A stretch of 64,000 nt of DNA from CAXBNB01 sp965267535. Lineage in GTDB: Bacteria > Bacteroidota > Bacteroidia > Cytophagales > Cyclobacteriaceae. Positions within the stretch are counted from its first letter, which is position 1; each line of letters opens with the position of its first letter. Positions 7,674 through 17,382 of the stretch are shown here, piece by piece. Under the pieces are notes generated by a model. That model was not told where the DNA came from. It made no database searches and saw nothing but the letters and a program-made list of their open reading frames with translations. Location: positions 4,774,001 through 4,838,000 of the forward strand of contig OZ254082.1 in the NCBI GenBank assembly GCA_965267535.1, written 5' to 3'. A program made the position numbers and the translations under genes.

Positions 7674-8924
7674 ATGTTGGTATCTACCCGCCATATCGGT
7701 AAAATGCTTTTAGCCATCTGCTTTTGTTGGTTGCTACATGCTCCTGCAAATGCTCAGCAAATAGGTTTTGATTTTCCTGAAGGGGTAGATAAGGTAGAAA
7801 TTCCATTTGAGCGTTACAACAACCTAATTGTTATTCCGGTTACAATTAATCACTCCCTTACGTTAAAGTTCATTCTCGACACAGGTGTACAGTTTGCTAT
7901 TCTTACAGAAAAAGCTTTCGGCGAATTTTTGGAACTATCCTATGACAGAAGGCTCGTAATCCAGGGGCCGGGCATGGTGGATTCTATCAGTGCACAGGTA
8001 GCCTCACAGATCGAAATGAGACTACCCGGCGATGTGGTGTCCGGCATAAACCAATCGCTGCTGGTGCTGGAAGAAGACTACCTCAACCTCCGCCGAAACC
8101 TTGGCGCAGACGTGTATGGCATTATTGGTTATGATATATTCAGTCGCTTTGTGGTAGAATTCAACTACGACGACAAACTTCTAGTGCTTCATGAACCTCG
8201 TAAATTCAGACCCAAAAAATACCATAAAAGAGTACCTCTTCAAGTTATCAATACTAAACCCTACATCAATGCCAAGATTTCTTTTGAAAATGGGGATAAG
8301 GAACAGATAAAGCTAATGGTAGACACAGGGGCCAGCCACGCACTGCTGCTGGACGACAACTCCGATGGCATCATCCTCCCCTCCAAAACTCTACAAACCG
8401 TAATCGGCAGAGGCTTGGGTGGGGACATCAATGGCCTGCTGGGAAGAGTCAAGAGCATTCAGATCAATAAATTTGAATTTGAAGATCCCATTGCGTCTTT
8501 TCCTGCGGAAGGAAATTATTCGGATTCGATGAAAAGGGGCAGCAGACACGGTACCATCGGTGGGGAAATCCTAACCCGGTTTAATCCTGTTTTTGATTAC
8601 TTGCGGGGTGTGCTTTACCTGAGAAAAAGCCGTGAATTTTTCGAGGATTTTGAACATGATATGAGTGGTCTGGACGTAATGGCTGCAGGCTCAAAACTTA
8701 ATCAGGTAAAAGTAATAGGTGTAAGAGAAGGGTCTCCGGCAGACCTTGCCGGTATTCAGGTAGACGACATCATTACCAGTATCAATGGGCTCAACACTGA
8801 AGATGTAAGCTTTGCAGTGATCACAACTTCGCTAAGACAAAAACCCGGCAAAAAAGTAAACATCAAAATAAGGCGCAAAGGCGAAATCATTAAAACCTCC
8901 TTTAAACTGGAAAGAATGATCTAG
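7674..8924 (+). CDS. Secreted retropepsin-like aspartyl protease with C-terminal PDZ domain
   Basis: 416 residues from ATG 7674 (codon 11, at 7704, is a second ATG that opens the hydrophobic signal peptide core MLLAICFCWLLHAPANAQ). Two aspartyl-protease half-domains are present in one chain: the first with FILDTGVQ, the second with MVDTGASH, each followed by a hydrophobic-hydrophobic-Gly segment. The last 90 residues form a PDZ domain (GVREGSPADLAGIQVDDIITSINGL). Such proteins are probably periplasmic or envelope proteases. An in-frame TTG at 7551 would place 41 non-signal residues ahead of the signal peptide, so I reject it. It is divergent from the VTT gene. Confidence 0.85.
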   Translation: MLVSTRHIGKMLLAICFCWLLHAPANAQQIGFDFPEGVDKVEIPFERYNNLIVIPVTINHSLTLKFILDTGVQFAILTEKAFGEFLELSYDRRLVIQGPGMVDSISAQVASQIEMRLPGDVVSGINQSLLVLEEDYLNLRRNLGADVYGIIGYDIFSRFVVEFNYDDKLLVLHEPRKFRPKKYHKRVPLQVINTKPYINAKISFENGDKEQIKLMVDTGASHALLLDDNSDGIILPSKTLQTVIGRGLGGDINGLLGRVKSIQINKFEFEDPIASFPAEGNYSDSMKRGSRHGTIGGEILTRFNPVFDYLRGVLYLRKSREFFEDFEHDMSGLDVMAAGSKLNQVKVIGVREGSPADLAGIQVDDIITSINGLNTEDVSFAVITTSLRQKPGKKVNIKIRRKGEIIKTSFKLERMI

Positions 8925-9166
8925 TCTGGTTTTTCTACCATAAAAAACTTTACATACGCCGGTTTCACATCCAAATCATTATCTTAGGCTCTAGAGAAAA
9001 ACACTTGCTTCTGTGTTTGATATCTGGAAAAAATGTACAGCTATTGTTATAATGTGCCTTTCTTGCAGGTGCTGGCTTTCTCAGTAAGGCCAATCTTAAT
9101 CAATAGTGTTAGCTCTACACAAGGCAAATCCGTTTATACTAAAATAAGGTCAAAATCTAATCGGAA

Positions 9167-11437
9167 GTGAAAACCCTTAAAAGCTTATATTTCTCGTTTC
9201 CCATACAATTGGTGGTAAGGCATCTGAAAAAAAACCAATTGATTCTGGCCAGTTGGGTAGTATTGGTACTGGTAATCACGCAAAATTTTGGCAGAGTATA
9301 CGGTATTCCATACCTATTTTTAGATCCGGAATACCTCGGTCATGTAGGGTTCGTTAGCTTCTTTATTGTAGGTCTGACTTTTGGTGCATTTATAGCTGCC
9401 TTTCATATTACTTGCTACATACTGTACAGCACTCACTTTTCGTTTATCGGTATTTTACAACGCCCGTTTAGCAAGTTTTCTATCAACAACAGCCTCATAC
9501 CCCTGCTGGTTTCTGTTATATATGTATTGGCTGTCATCCGCTTTCAAATCAAAAACGAGTATTCCAATGCCTGGGACACTATCTCAATGATACTGGGCCT
9601 GGTGGCTGGCACTGCTACTATTATCAGTTTGCTGTATTACTACTTTAGCTGGACCAACAAAGATATTTTTAAATACCTGACCGGAGAGGTAGACAAAACC
9701 CTGAAAAAAAATAAGCTCAACAGACAAAAAGCACTTGAAAAATTAAAAGAAAGCCAGGCAAAAACCCATACAGTAGAAACATACCTCAACCTGAAACTGA
9801 AGCCCCAACCTACCAAAAACCTCTTTTACTTCTACAACAAAGAAGCTGTGCTCAAGGTGTTTGATCAAAACCACTTCAACTCAGTAGTAATAGAAACTAT
9901 CATCATCAGTCTGGTGCTCCTGCTACGGTTTTTCATGGATATACCCTACTTCCAGATTCCTGCGGCAGCCAGTGTATTGCTAGTGCTTACCATCTTTGTA
10001 ATGGTAGCGGGCGCAGTTTCTTACTGGTTTCGCCAATGGTCGATAGCCGTAGCGCTATCCGCTTTTTTTCTGGTCAATGGCCTTATGAAAATGGGCATAC
10101 TAAACACCGTATATCAAACCCCGGGGCTAAACTACGCTACCACACCGGCCGATTACTCTCTATCCAACCTAAACAAACAAAACGATGCTCAGCAAATAAA
10201 AACCGACCGCCAACACACCCTAAACATACTCAACAACTGGCAACAAAAATGGCCTGAATCTTCAAAGCCAAAAATGATACTACTCTGTGCAAGCGGCGGT
10301 GGTCAGCGCGCTGCGTTGTGGACATTTAACTCCCTGTATCATGCAGACAGTATGCTTCATGGCCAGTTGCTCAAGCACACTTTCCTGATTACCGGGGCTT
10401 CCGGAGGAGTTATAGGTGCTACATATTTCAGAGAGGCGAAAAATTCAACTTCAGATTTTAATATAAATCAAGGACTTGAAAATATCTCGAAAGACAACCT
10501 CAACCCTATTATATTTAGTCTGGTAGTAAATGATCTGGTGCTACGCAACCAGTTTTACCAGTACGAAGGCTATAGCTATCTCAAAGACAGGGGGTATGCT
10601 TTTGAACAACAACTTAACAAAAACACCCAAGGGTTACTCAACAAGAAAGTAACAGACTTTGCACAACTGGAGTATGAAGCCAAAACGCCCTTGCTCCTAC
10701 TGGGGCCTACCATATCGCTTGATGGTCGAAAGCTCTACATTTCGTCACAACCTGTCACTTATATGAATATCACACCGGAAAGCAACAAACGCATAAGTTA
10801 CGAAAACGGTAGTATCGACTTTCTCCGTTTTTTTAAAGATCAGGGAGCTGAAAACCTGAGCTTACTCACGGCTCTTCGCATGAATGCATCCTTTCCGTAT
10901 GTTACCCCCAACGTGCAGCTACCCAGCCAACCTCCCATCGAAATAATGGATGCCGGAGTAGCCGATAATTTTGGCATTTCGGATGCTCTCAAGTTTCTCT
11001 TCAACTTCAAAGACTGGATCGCACAAAACACCGGCGGAGTGATCATTCTTTCGGTACGCGACACCAAAAAAGACGCTCCCATCGAACAAAGAAGCCATAT
11101 GTCTATACTAGAGCGAATATCTGTGCCCATCAGCAGTGTGTACAACAACCTGGTCAACTATCAGGATATAAACAACGATTATAAACTGGCTTTTGCCGAC
11201 GAGTGGTTTGATGCCCCGCTGGACCTGGTCAGCATAGAATACAACACCAATACAATTTTTGATAGCAGTTCATTTTACAACAAAGCACAGGAAGTGTGGA
11301 ACAAAGAACTCGAGAGAGCTTCGCTAAGCTGGCATCTGACTGAAAAAGAAAAACGCAACATCCGGGAGAATATCCTCCAGCCATCGAACCAGCAGGCGTT
11401 GAAGCGATTGCAGCTTCTGGTAGATGAAGCAAACTAG
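9167..11437 (+). CDS. Membrane-anchored patatin-like phospholipase
   Basis: 756 residues with a GTG start (preceded by 'cggaa'; no upstream ATG in frame). The N-terminal 350 residues hold about six to seven hydrophobic helices in two groups separated by a charged Lys-rich stretch. The C-terminal half is a patatin-type lipase: oxyanion-hole glycine run ASGGGQRAA, nucleophile elbow TGASGGV (GxSxG), and the catalytic-dyad Asp in DAGVADNFG. The reaction would be acyl-ester hydrolysis of phospholipid or lysophospholipid on the cytoplasmic face. The 240 bases before the gene show no obvious RNA or gene. Substrate is unknown. Confidence 0.85.
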   Translation: MKTLKSLYFSFPIQLVVRHLKKNQLILASWVVLVLVITQNFGRVYGIPYLFLDPEYLGHVGFVSFFIVGLTFGAFIAAFHITCYILYSTHFSFIGILQRPFSKFSINNSLIPLLVSVIYVLAVIRFQIKNEYSNAWDTISMILGLVAGTATIISLLYYYFSWTNKDIFKYLTGEVDKTLKKNKLNRQKALEKLKESQAKTHTVETYLNLKLKPQPTKNLFYFYNKEAVLKVFDQNHFNSVVIETIIISLVLLLRFFMDIPYFQIPAAASVLLVLTIFVMVAGAVSYWFRQWSIAVALSAFFLVNGLMKMGILNTVYQTPGLNYATTPADYSLSNLNKQNDAQQIKTDRQHTLNILNNWQQKWPESSKPKMILLCASGGGQRAALWTFNSLYHADSMLHGQLLKHTFLITGASGGVIGATYFREAKNSTSDFNINQGLENISKDNLNPIIFSLVVNDLVLRNQFYQYEGYSYLKDRGYAFEQQLNKNTQGLLNKKVTDFAQLEYEAKTPLLLLGPTISLDGRKLYISSQPVTYMNITPESNKRISYENGSIDFLRFFKDQGAENLSLLTALRMNASFPYVTPNVQLPSQPPIEIMDAGVADNFGISDALKFLFNFKDWIAQNTGGVIILSVRDTKKDAPIEQRSHMSILERISVPISSVYNNLVNYQDINNDYKLAFADEWFDAPLDLVSIEYNTNTIFDSSSFYNKAQEVWNKELERASLSWHLTEKEKRNIRENILQPSNQQALKRLQLLVDEAN

Positions 11438-11490
11438 CCCTTTAATCACATCCGGGTTAATTTCGAAACCATCAAATACGAAACATTGGG

Positions 11491-11498
11491 TACTTTTG
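11491..11498 (+). promoter_or_regulatory. Possible -7 element upstream of icmF
   Basis: TACTTTTG matches TAnnTTTG and lies 23 bases before the icmF ATG. I see no good TTTG at the matching -33 distance, so this is only a half-supported promoter. Confidence 0.35.
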
Positions 11499-11520
11499 CT
11501 GAGCTGAAACCCAAAAGAAT

Positions 11521-14500
11521 ATGAGTCAGGGAAATACAAAACCTTACCAACCCAAAAATCACATTAGAATCGTGACTGCCGCCTCGCTGTTCGACGGGCA
11601 CGATGCGGCCATCAACATCATGCGGCGGATCATCCAGGCTACCGGAGTGGAAGTAATCCACCTGGGGCACAATCGCTCGGTGCAGGAAATCGTAAATTGT
11701 GCCATTCAGGAAGACGCCCAGGCTATAGCCATCACCTCTTATCAGGGAGGCCATGTGGAATATTTTAAGTACATGCATGACCTGCTCCAGGAAAACAACA
11801 GACCACACATCAAAATCTTTGGTGGCGGAGGCGGCACTATTTTGCCCTCTGAAATAGAAGAACTACATCAATACGGCATTGCCCGTATATACTCGCCTGA
11901 TGACGGCAGAGCCATGGGCCTTCAGGGCATGATCAACGACATGGTATCTGCCTGTGATTTTCCGATAGGTGAAACCCTACAAGGTGAAAAAAACCTCGCA
12001 GACAAACACCCCGGCAATCTTGCCCGCCTCATTACTGCAGCCGAAAACTTCTACACGCAATCAAAAGAAACGCTGGATAAAGTCTTGGCCCTTTCCGAAA
12101 AATCTACCTCGCCGGTGCTGGGCATTACCGGTACAGGAGGTGCGGGCAAATCTTCGCTGGTAGATGAACTGGTAAGGCGGTTTCTTTCAGATTTTGAAGA
12201 AAAAACCATTGCCATAATCTCGGTAGACCCCTCCAAACGCAAAACCGGAGGTGCTCTGCTGGGCGATCGTATCCGCATGAATGCCATCAATCACCCTCGC
12301 GTGTTTATGCGCTCGCTGGCTACACGCCAATCTAATCTGGCTCTATCTCGTCACGTGCAAGAGGCTGTCAACATCATGAAAGCTGCCCGGTTTGACCTTA
12401 TCTTGCTGGAAACCTCCGGCATAGGCCAGTCCGACACTGAGATTATCGAGCACTCAGACCTGTCGCTCTATGTGATGACCCCCGAATACGGCGCAGCTAC
12501 ACAGCTGGAAAAAATTGACATGCTCGATTTTGCAGATATTATTGCATTAAATAAGTTTGACAAAAGGGGTGCTCTGGATGCCCTGCGTGATGTCAAAAAA
12601 CAGTATCAGCGCAATCACCAGCTGTGGGACAGCCAAGATAGTGAACTACCCGTATACGGCACAATCGCCTCCCAATTCAACGATCCGGGTATGAACACCC
12701 TCTACCGTGCTATCATTCACCAGCTCAATGAAAAAACCAGTGCCGGCTTACATTCCTCTTTTTCTGCCACAGACGAAATGTCAGAAAAAATATACATCAT
12801 TCCCCCCAAGCGTACACGCTACCTTTCTGAAATAGCCGATCAGCTGCGGGAATACGACCAGTGGGTAACCCGGCAAAAGGATATAGCCCAACAACTATAC
12901 AGCATAAACAAAACCCGCAGCATAGCAGATAATGAAGATCTAAAAAAGCAGCTTGACGAATTATACCAAGAAAAAATCCTGGACCTGGACCCCAGAAACC
13001 TGCAACTGTTGGAACAATGGGACGAAAAGAAAAAGGCGTACGCTAAAGAAAGCTTTACTTACCAGGTAAGGGGAAAAGAAATACAAGTAAAGCTGACCAG
13101 CGAATCGCTTTCACATACCAAAATACCGAAAGTAAGCCTGCCCCGATATGAAGCCTGGGGCGATATTTTGCAGTGGAACCTGCAGGAAAACGTGCCGGGT
13201 GAATTTCCATTTACCGCAGGCGTGTTTCCCTTCAAACGACAAGGAGAAGATCCTACCCGTATGTTTGCCGGCGAGGGTAGTCCCGAGCGTACTAACCGCC
13301 GGTTTCATTATGTGTCGCAGGGCTTGCCCGCTGCACGCTTGTCCACAGCTTTTGATTCGGTAACCCTCTATGGAGAAGACCCGGATTTTCGTCCGGATAT
13401 CTATGGAAAAATAGGCAACTCCGGTGTAAACGTGTGCTGCCTGGACGATGCTAAGAAACTATACTCCGGGTTTAACCTTTGTGAACCTACCACTTCGGTT
13501 TCTATGACTATCAACGGGCCGGCAGCTACCATTTGTGCTTTTTTTATGAATGCTGCCATCGACCAGCAGTGTGAGTTGTACATCAAAGCCAATGGACTGG
13601 AAAAGGAAGTAGAGCAGAAGATCAATACTCTCTATCAAAATACAGCCAAACCTACTTATCAGGGAGAATTGCCAAAAGGAAACGACGGCCTGGGGCTGCT
13701 CCTGCTCGGTGTTACCGGCGATCAGGTTTTGCCACGCGAAATATACGACAAGATCAAAGCAGAAACTCTTTCCAAAGTGCGGGGCACTGTTCAGGCAGAT
13801 ATTTTGAAAGAAGATCAGGCACAAAACACCTGCATTTTTTCTACCGAGTTTTCCCTGCGGGTAATGGGCGATGTACAGCAGTATTTTATCGACCAGCAAA
13901 TCCGCAACTTTTACTCTGTATCCATTTCCGGCTACCACATTGCTGAAGCAGGAGCTAATCCTATTACACAGCTGGCTCTTACCCTGTCCAATGGATTTAC
14001 CTTTGTAGAGTACTATGTGTCGCGAGGCATGGACATCAATGCATTTGCTCCCAATTTATCTTTTTTCTTTTCCAACGGAATAGACCCTGAATACGCTGTA
14101 ATCGGCCGTGTGGCCCGCCGTATCTGGGCCAAAGCCATGAAGCTAAAATATGGGGCCAATGAGCGGTCGCAAAAACTAAAGTACCATATACAAACCAGCG
14201 GCCGATCACTGCATGCACAGGAAATAGACTTCAACGACATACGCACTACCTTGCAGGCACTGTATGCCATTTACGATAATTGCAACTCTCTACACACCAA
14301 TGCATATGATGAAGCCATAACGACTCCTACTGAGGCGTCTGTAAGAAGGGCTATGGCTATACAGCTCATCATAAACAAAGAACTGGGGCTAGCCAAAAAC
14401 GAAAACCCATTGCAAGGGTCGTTTATCATCGAAGAGCTGACTGATCTGGTAGAAGAGGCTGTTTTACTCGAATTTGATAGAATAACAGAACGCGGTGGTG

Positions 14501-14880
14501 TGCTCGGGGCTATGGAAACCATGTATCAGCGTACCAAGATACAGGAAGAAAGCCTGTACTACGAAACCCTCAAGCATACCGGAAAATATCCAATAGTAGG
14601 CGTTAATACATTTTTGTCGTCGAAAGGGTCTCCCACAGAAATTCCCGGCGAGGTAATTCGTGCTACTGCAGATGAAAAAGAGCAGCAAATCCGTTCGCTG
14701 GAAGGATTGCACCAAACGCAAAAAGACAAAGCTCCAGCGATGCTGGACCAACTTCGTCAAAAGGCAATTCGAAACGAAAATATATTTGAAGAGCTTATGG
14801 AAACCACCAAGTATTGCTCGCTCGGGGAAATCACACATGCTTTGTTTGAAGTTGGTGGGCAGTACCGCAGAAACATGTAG
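11521..14880 (+). CDS. icmF: Fused isobutyryl-CoA mutase IcmF
   Basis: 1119 residues, the normal size of the fused adenosylcobalamin enzyme. Domain order: B12-binding domain (SLFDGHDAA, D25 and H27 being the lower-ligand motif; FGGGGGTI), MeaB-like G-protein chaperone domain (GTGGAGKSS near residue 205-213; NKFDKRG), linker, and TIM-barrel mutase domain (FPFTAGVFPF, SGYHIAEAGANP). It interconverts isobutyryl-CoA and butyryl-CoA, with the GTPase part guarding cofactor loading. The 'FPF...GVFPFKR' region is of the IcmF type rather than methylmalonyl-CoA mutase. The B12-binding DxHxx motif ends in Ala, not Gly, as I recall for other IcmFs. An alpha/beta hydrolase gene follows after 32 bases. Confidence 0.95.
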   Translation: MSQGNTKPYQPKNHIRIVTAASLFDGHDAAINIMRRIIQATGVEVIHLGHNRSVQEIVNCAIQEDAQAIAITSYQGGHVEYFKYMHDLLQENNRPHIKIFGGGGGTILPSEIEELHQYGIARIYSPDDGRAMGLQGMINDMVSACDFPIGETLQGEKNLADKHPGNLARLITAAENFYTQSKETLDKVLALSEKSTSPVLGITGTGGAGKSSLVDELVRRFLSDFEEKTIAIISVDPSKRKTGGALLGDRIRMNAINHPRVFMRSLATRQSNLALSRHVQEAVNIMKAARFDLILLETSGIGQSDTEIIEHSDLSLYVMTPEYGAATQLEKIDMLDFADIIALNKFDKRGALDALRDVKKQYQRNHQLWDSQDSELPVYGTIASQFNDPGMNTLYRAIIHQLNEKTSAGLHSSFSATDEMSEKIYIIPPKRTRYLSEIADQLREYDQWVTRQKDIAQQLYSINKTRSIADNEDLKKQLDELYQEKILDLDPRNLQLLEQWDEKKKAYAKESFTYQVRGKEIQVKLTSESLSHTKIPKVSLPRYEAWGDILQWNLQENVPGEFPFTAGVFPFKRQGEDPTRMFAGEGSPERTNRRFHYVSQGLPAARLSTAFDSVTLYGEDPDFRPDIYGKIGNSGVNVCCLDDAKKLYSGFNLCEPTTSVSMTINGPAATICAFFMNAAIDQQCELYIKANGLEKEVEQKINTLYQNTAKPTYQGELPKGNDGLGLLLLGVTGDQVLPREIYDKIKAETLSKVRGTVQADILKEDQAQNTCIFSTEFSLRVMGDVQQYFIDQQIRNFYSVSISGYHIAEAGANPITQLALTLSNGFTFVEYYVSRGMDINAFAPNLSFFFSNGIDPEYAVIGRVARRIWAKAMKLKYGANERSQKLKYHIQTSGRSLHAQEIDFNDIRTTLQALYAIYDNCNSLHTNAYDEAITTPTEASVRRAMAIQLIINKELGLAKNENPLQGSFIIEELTDLVEEAVLLEFDRITERGGVLGAMETMYQRTKIQEESLYYETLKHTGKYPIVGVNTFLSSKGSPTEIPGEVIRATADEKEQQIRSLEGLHQTQKDKAPAMLDQLRQKAIRNENIFEELMETTKYCSLGEITHALFEVGGQYRRNM

Positions 14881-14912
14881 TGGGTTTGTAGTCTGGTTTG
14901 CTATATTTGGCC

Positions 14913-15875
14913 ATGCTTCAAAACCCGTTCAATAAAGAGAGGAAAATCATCATTGGGATACATGGGCTTAGCAACAAGCCTCCTCGCAGACTGCTGGCCA
15001 AATGGTGGAGACGGTCGCTCAGAGACGGGCTGCTGAGGCACCAGAATTTTCGTGGTTTTTTTCGGTTTCGGATGGTCTACTGGGCTGATGTGATTTACGA
15101 AAAACCTCAGGATCCGGGGATTACGGATAAAAACCACCCGCTTTATCTCGACGAGCCTTACGTGCCTTTGCTTCATTCTAAAAGACCCAGCCGGGGAAGC
15201 TGGGGGAAAAAACTTTTCGACAAGTTTGAGCACATTATAGACGGGTTGTTTTTAAACAAAAAAACATTCTTTAGCTTTAACTACCTGGCCGATCAGATCT
15301 TGCGCAAAAAATACCGCGACCTGGATATCTACTACCGCGAGGGACTCCTCACCGAAGAGGCTCAAAATGAAAACCTGGCCAGAGATGTGATTCGCAAACG
15401 ACTGAAGGATATGTTGCTCAAGCACAAGGGCAAAAAAATCATGCTGATCGCCCACTCCATGGGATCGATCATAGCCTATGATGTGCTGTTTTCGCTACAA
15501 GACGAAATGGAAATAGACACGCTCGTCACGATCGGGTCTCCTCTGGGGCTACCCATGGTTATTTCAAAATTTTTTGATGAGCACAGTATCGTCTACAATG
15601 CCAAAACCCGACGCAAAACACCCGACAATATACACCACTGGTATAATTTTTCGGATATAGACGATGGTATCGCGGCAAACGACGACCTGAGCGATGAGTT
15701 TTTGCCTAACAAACTCGGCGTAAAACCCATTGATCAAACCATCTACAACGACTATAAAAACTGGGATACAGAAAATGCACACAAATCCTTCGGCTATCTG
15801 CGCACTCCTGAAATGTCGAAAGTGGTTTATACTTTTTTACTGAAACTTCCCTTTTGGAAAAAATATAAGCGATAA
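14913..15875 (+). CDS. Alpha/beta-hydrolase (lipase/esterase-like)
   Basis: 320 residues from ATG 14913. It starts with a strand and oxyanion region IIIGIHGLSNKPP and has the nucleophile elbow IAHSMGSII (Ser in GxSxG-like AHSMGS); a candidate catalytic His lies towards the C-terminus. The middle part is charged and has no signal peptide, so it is probably cytoplasmic. It follows icmF after 32 bases and may be cotranscribed. No sequence feature tells the substrate; a CoA-thioester role is only a guess from the neighbour. Confidence 0.75.
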   Translation: MLQNPFNKERKIIIGIHGLSNKPPRRLLAKWWRRSLRDGLLRHQNFRGFFRFRMVYWADVIYEKPQDPGITDKNHPLYLDEPYVPLLHSKRPSRGSWGKKLFDKFEHIIDGLFLNKKTFFSFNYLADQILRKKYRDLDIYYREGLLTEEAQNENLARDVIRKRLKDMLLKHKGKKIMLIAHSMGSIIAYDVLFSLQDEMEIDTLVTIGSPLGLPMVISKFFDEHSIVYNAKTRRKTPDNIHHWYNFSDIDDGIAANDDLSDEFLPNKLGVKPIDQTIYNDYKNWDTENAHKSFGYLRTPEMSKVVYTFLLKLPFWKKYKR

Positions 15876-15934
15876 ACCTTCAACCCTGCCCATAGCCTTT
15901 CGTTAGTTTCGTTTCATCCCAAAGGATGAATCAT

Positions 15935-15942
15935 TAGTTTTG
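15935..15942 (+). promoter_or_regulatory. -7 element of a probable osmC promoter
   Basis: TAGTTTTG (TAnnTTTG consensus) 22 bases before the OsmC-family start; about 20 bases further upstream is GTTTC, an imperfect -33 element. Confidence 0.45.
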
Positions 15943-15964
15943 CCACGCAAAAAACAAAAGTAAA

Positions 15965-16375
15965 ATGACGATTACGTTAAACTATAAAGAAGACAAAAAA
16001 TACGAAGCGGTAAACGAGTCTGGCAATATTCTTCCGATTGACATGCTTGATCCTGAAAGCAAGCAGGCCTTTTCGCCCATGCAACTCCTGCTGGCCGGAG
16101 TAGCCGGATGTGCCGCCGTAGATATCGTGTCGATGATCAAAAAAAGGCGTAAAGAGTTTGTGGACTTAAAAGCCGAAATATCAGGCGTACGAAAGGACGA
16201 TCACCCCAGAAGCTTTACAGATATTGACCTGAAATACACCATTACGTCTCCCGACCTTACCGAAAAAGAAGCCGAACGCATCGTTTCGCTAGCAGTAAGC
16301 AACTACTGCAGTGTATCCGACTCGCTCCGCAAAGACATCAACCTGCAGCACAGCTTTGAATTAGTGAGGGGTTAA
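15965..16375 (+). CDS. OsmC/Ohr-family peroxiredoxin-like protein
   Basis: 136 residues, typical OsmC length. The two redox cysteines are in place: AGVAGCAAVDIV (about residue 50) and SNYCSVSDSL (about 118). The family reduces organic peroxides with thiol chemistry in the cytoplasm, but many OsmC relatives have no tested role. The gene has its own promoter-like element and ends inside a strong hairpin terminator, so it is probably monocistronic. Confidence 0.9.
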   Translation: MTITLNYKEDKKYEAVNESGNILPIDMLDPESKQAFSPMQLLLAGVAGCAAVDIVSMIKKRRKEFVDLKAEISGVRKDDHPRSFTDIDLKYTITSPDLTEKEAERIVSLAVSNYCSVSDSLRKDINLQHSFELVRG

Positions 16376-16388
16376 TTCCTCACTAATT
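16359..16388. terminator. Bidirectional hairpin between osmC and the DUF4249 gene
   Basis: Inverted repeat aattagtgagg / cctcactaatt, 11 perfect pairs with an 8-base loop, located where the two convergent genes end (stops at 16375 and 16391). It lacks a long T run, so termination efficiency is uncertain. Confidence 0.6.
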
Positions 16389-16390
16389 TC

Positions 16391-17377
16391 CTACTCATCA
16401 TAATCTACCTCTGCTATACTGGCACTATATCCGGCAAATACCCCCAGCCCTCCCAGCACATTGGATGTGGCAGGTATGGGTTCTGAGAAAGGGTCGTCGA
16501 GCAAATCCTGTTGTTTTTCTGCTGAGGTGGCGTACTCGTAGTGCTCTTTAGAAATATGCTTGAGCAGCACCCTGAGCCGCACCTTCTTTTGCGATGAATC
16601 ATCGTGCCAAAACAAATACTTTAGTCCTGTAGCATTGATAAAAAAATTGAACGTGTAGTCTTTGCCGTCAAAAGCCAGATCGTCTGTATACAACCCTAAT
16701 TTAAACGGGTAGTTATCAAATATCTTTTGCTCATCCTGTACTTTGGGTGCTACCTCCAGCCAGCTAGAGTGTGTTTCCGTGCGCTCCTGATCCCCATCTA
16801 TATAGGTGGATTCCACAATGGCATATACTTCTAGACGGTAATAATTTTTCACTCCTTTTTCGTCCTGAATCCTTATGCTGGACGGGTTACCCCTATAGTC
16901 CTGTCCCACCACTACTTCTTGTTTTTCAAATTGAAAGTCGCTGATAGCTACAGCCTGTGGTACATAGCAGGTAGCCGAAACCGACGTATATCCCGGTGCT
17001 GCCACCTTTATGGTATATTCGGTGTTTTCTTTAGGCACAAACCCGGCCTCACTTCTGTATATAGATCTGGATCGGCCTCCCGACGCTTCATCTTCCACCA
17101 GCTTTAGTTCGCCTACCGGAGTTTCCTGCTCATATACTTCTACCGTGGCATTCACCACACTTATATCCTCCTCATAAGCCTTTTTTAGGATAAAATTGGA
17201 ATGCGACACATCTATCTGTAGCACACTATCAACAGGAAACAGCCCATTGATCACCAGCATATCCGGGCGCACGGGTATTTCTATATCGCGAAAAGTCTGG
17301 CACGCTACACTACCCATCATCAGTAGCGTGAAGAGTATTATTTTCTGAAACCTAGTATTCATTGGTATTGTCTTCAT
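16391..17377 (-). CDS. DUF4249 lipoprotein
   Basis: 328 residues with a lipoprotein signal peptide (lipobox GSVACQ). The mature protein begins with the DUF4249 pattern FRDIEIPVRPDMLVINGLF, then beta-rich Ig-like segments (YTIKVAAPGYTSVSA) and a C-terminal region. DUF4249 proteins are almost always encoded directly downstream of a TonB-dependent receptor with an STN-type N-terminus, as here (5-base gap). A role as an outer-membrane lipoprotein partner of the receptor is inferred from that linkage. Codon 6 is a second possible ATG start. Confidence 0.88.
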   Translation of the reverse strand: MKTIPMNTRFQKIILFTLLMMGSVACQTFRDIEIPVRPDMLVINGLFPVDSVLQIDVSHSNFILKKAYEEDISVVNATVEVYEQETPVGELKLVEDEASGGRSRSIYRSEAGFVPKENTEYTIKVAAPGYTSVSATCYVPQAVAISDFQFEKQEVVVGQDYRGNPSSIRIQDEKGVKNYYRLEVYAIVESTYIDGDQERTETHSSWLEVAPKVQDEQKIFDNYPFKLGLYTDDLAFDGKDYTFNFFINATGLKYLFWHDDSSQKKVRLRVLLKHISKEHYEYATSAEKQQDLLDDPFSEPIPATSNVLGGLGVFAGYSASIAEVDYDE

Positions 17378-17382
17378 TTTTT

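Noticed and set aside
13459..13938. Long open frame on the minus strand inside icmF (159 codons)
   Set aside because: It is entirely antisense to a strongly conserved part of the mutase domain, has no independent start signal and no family pattern.
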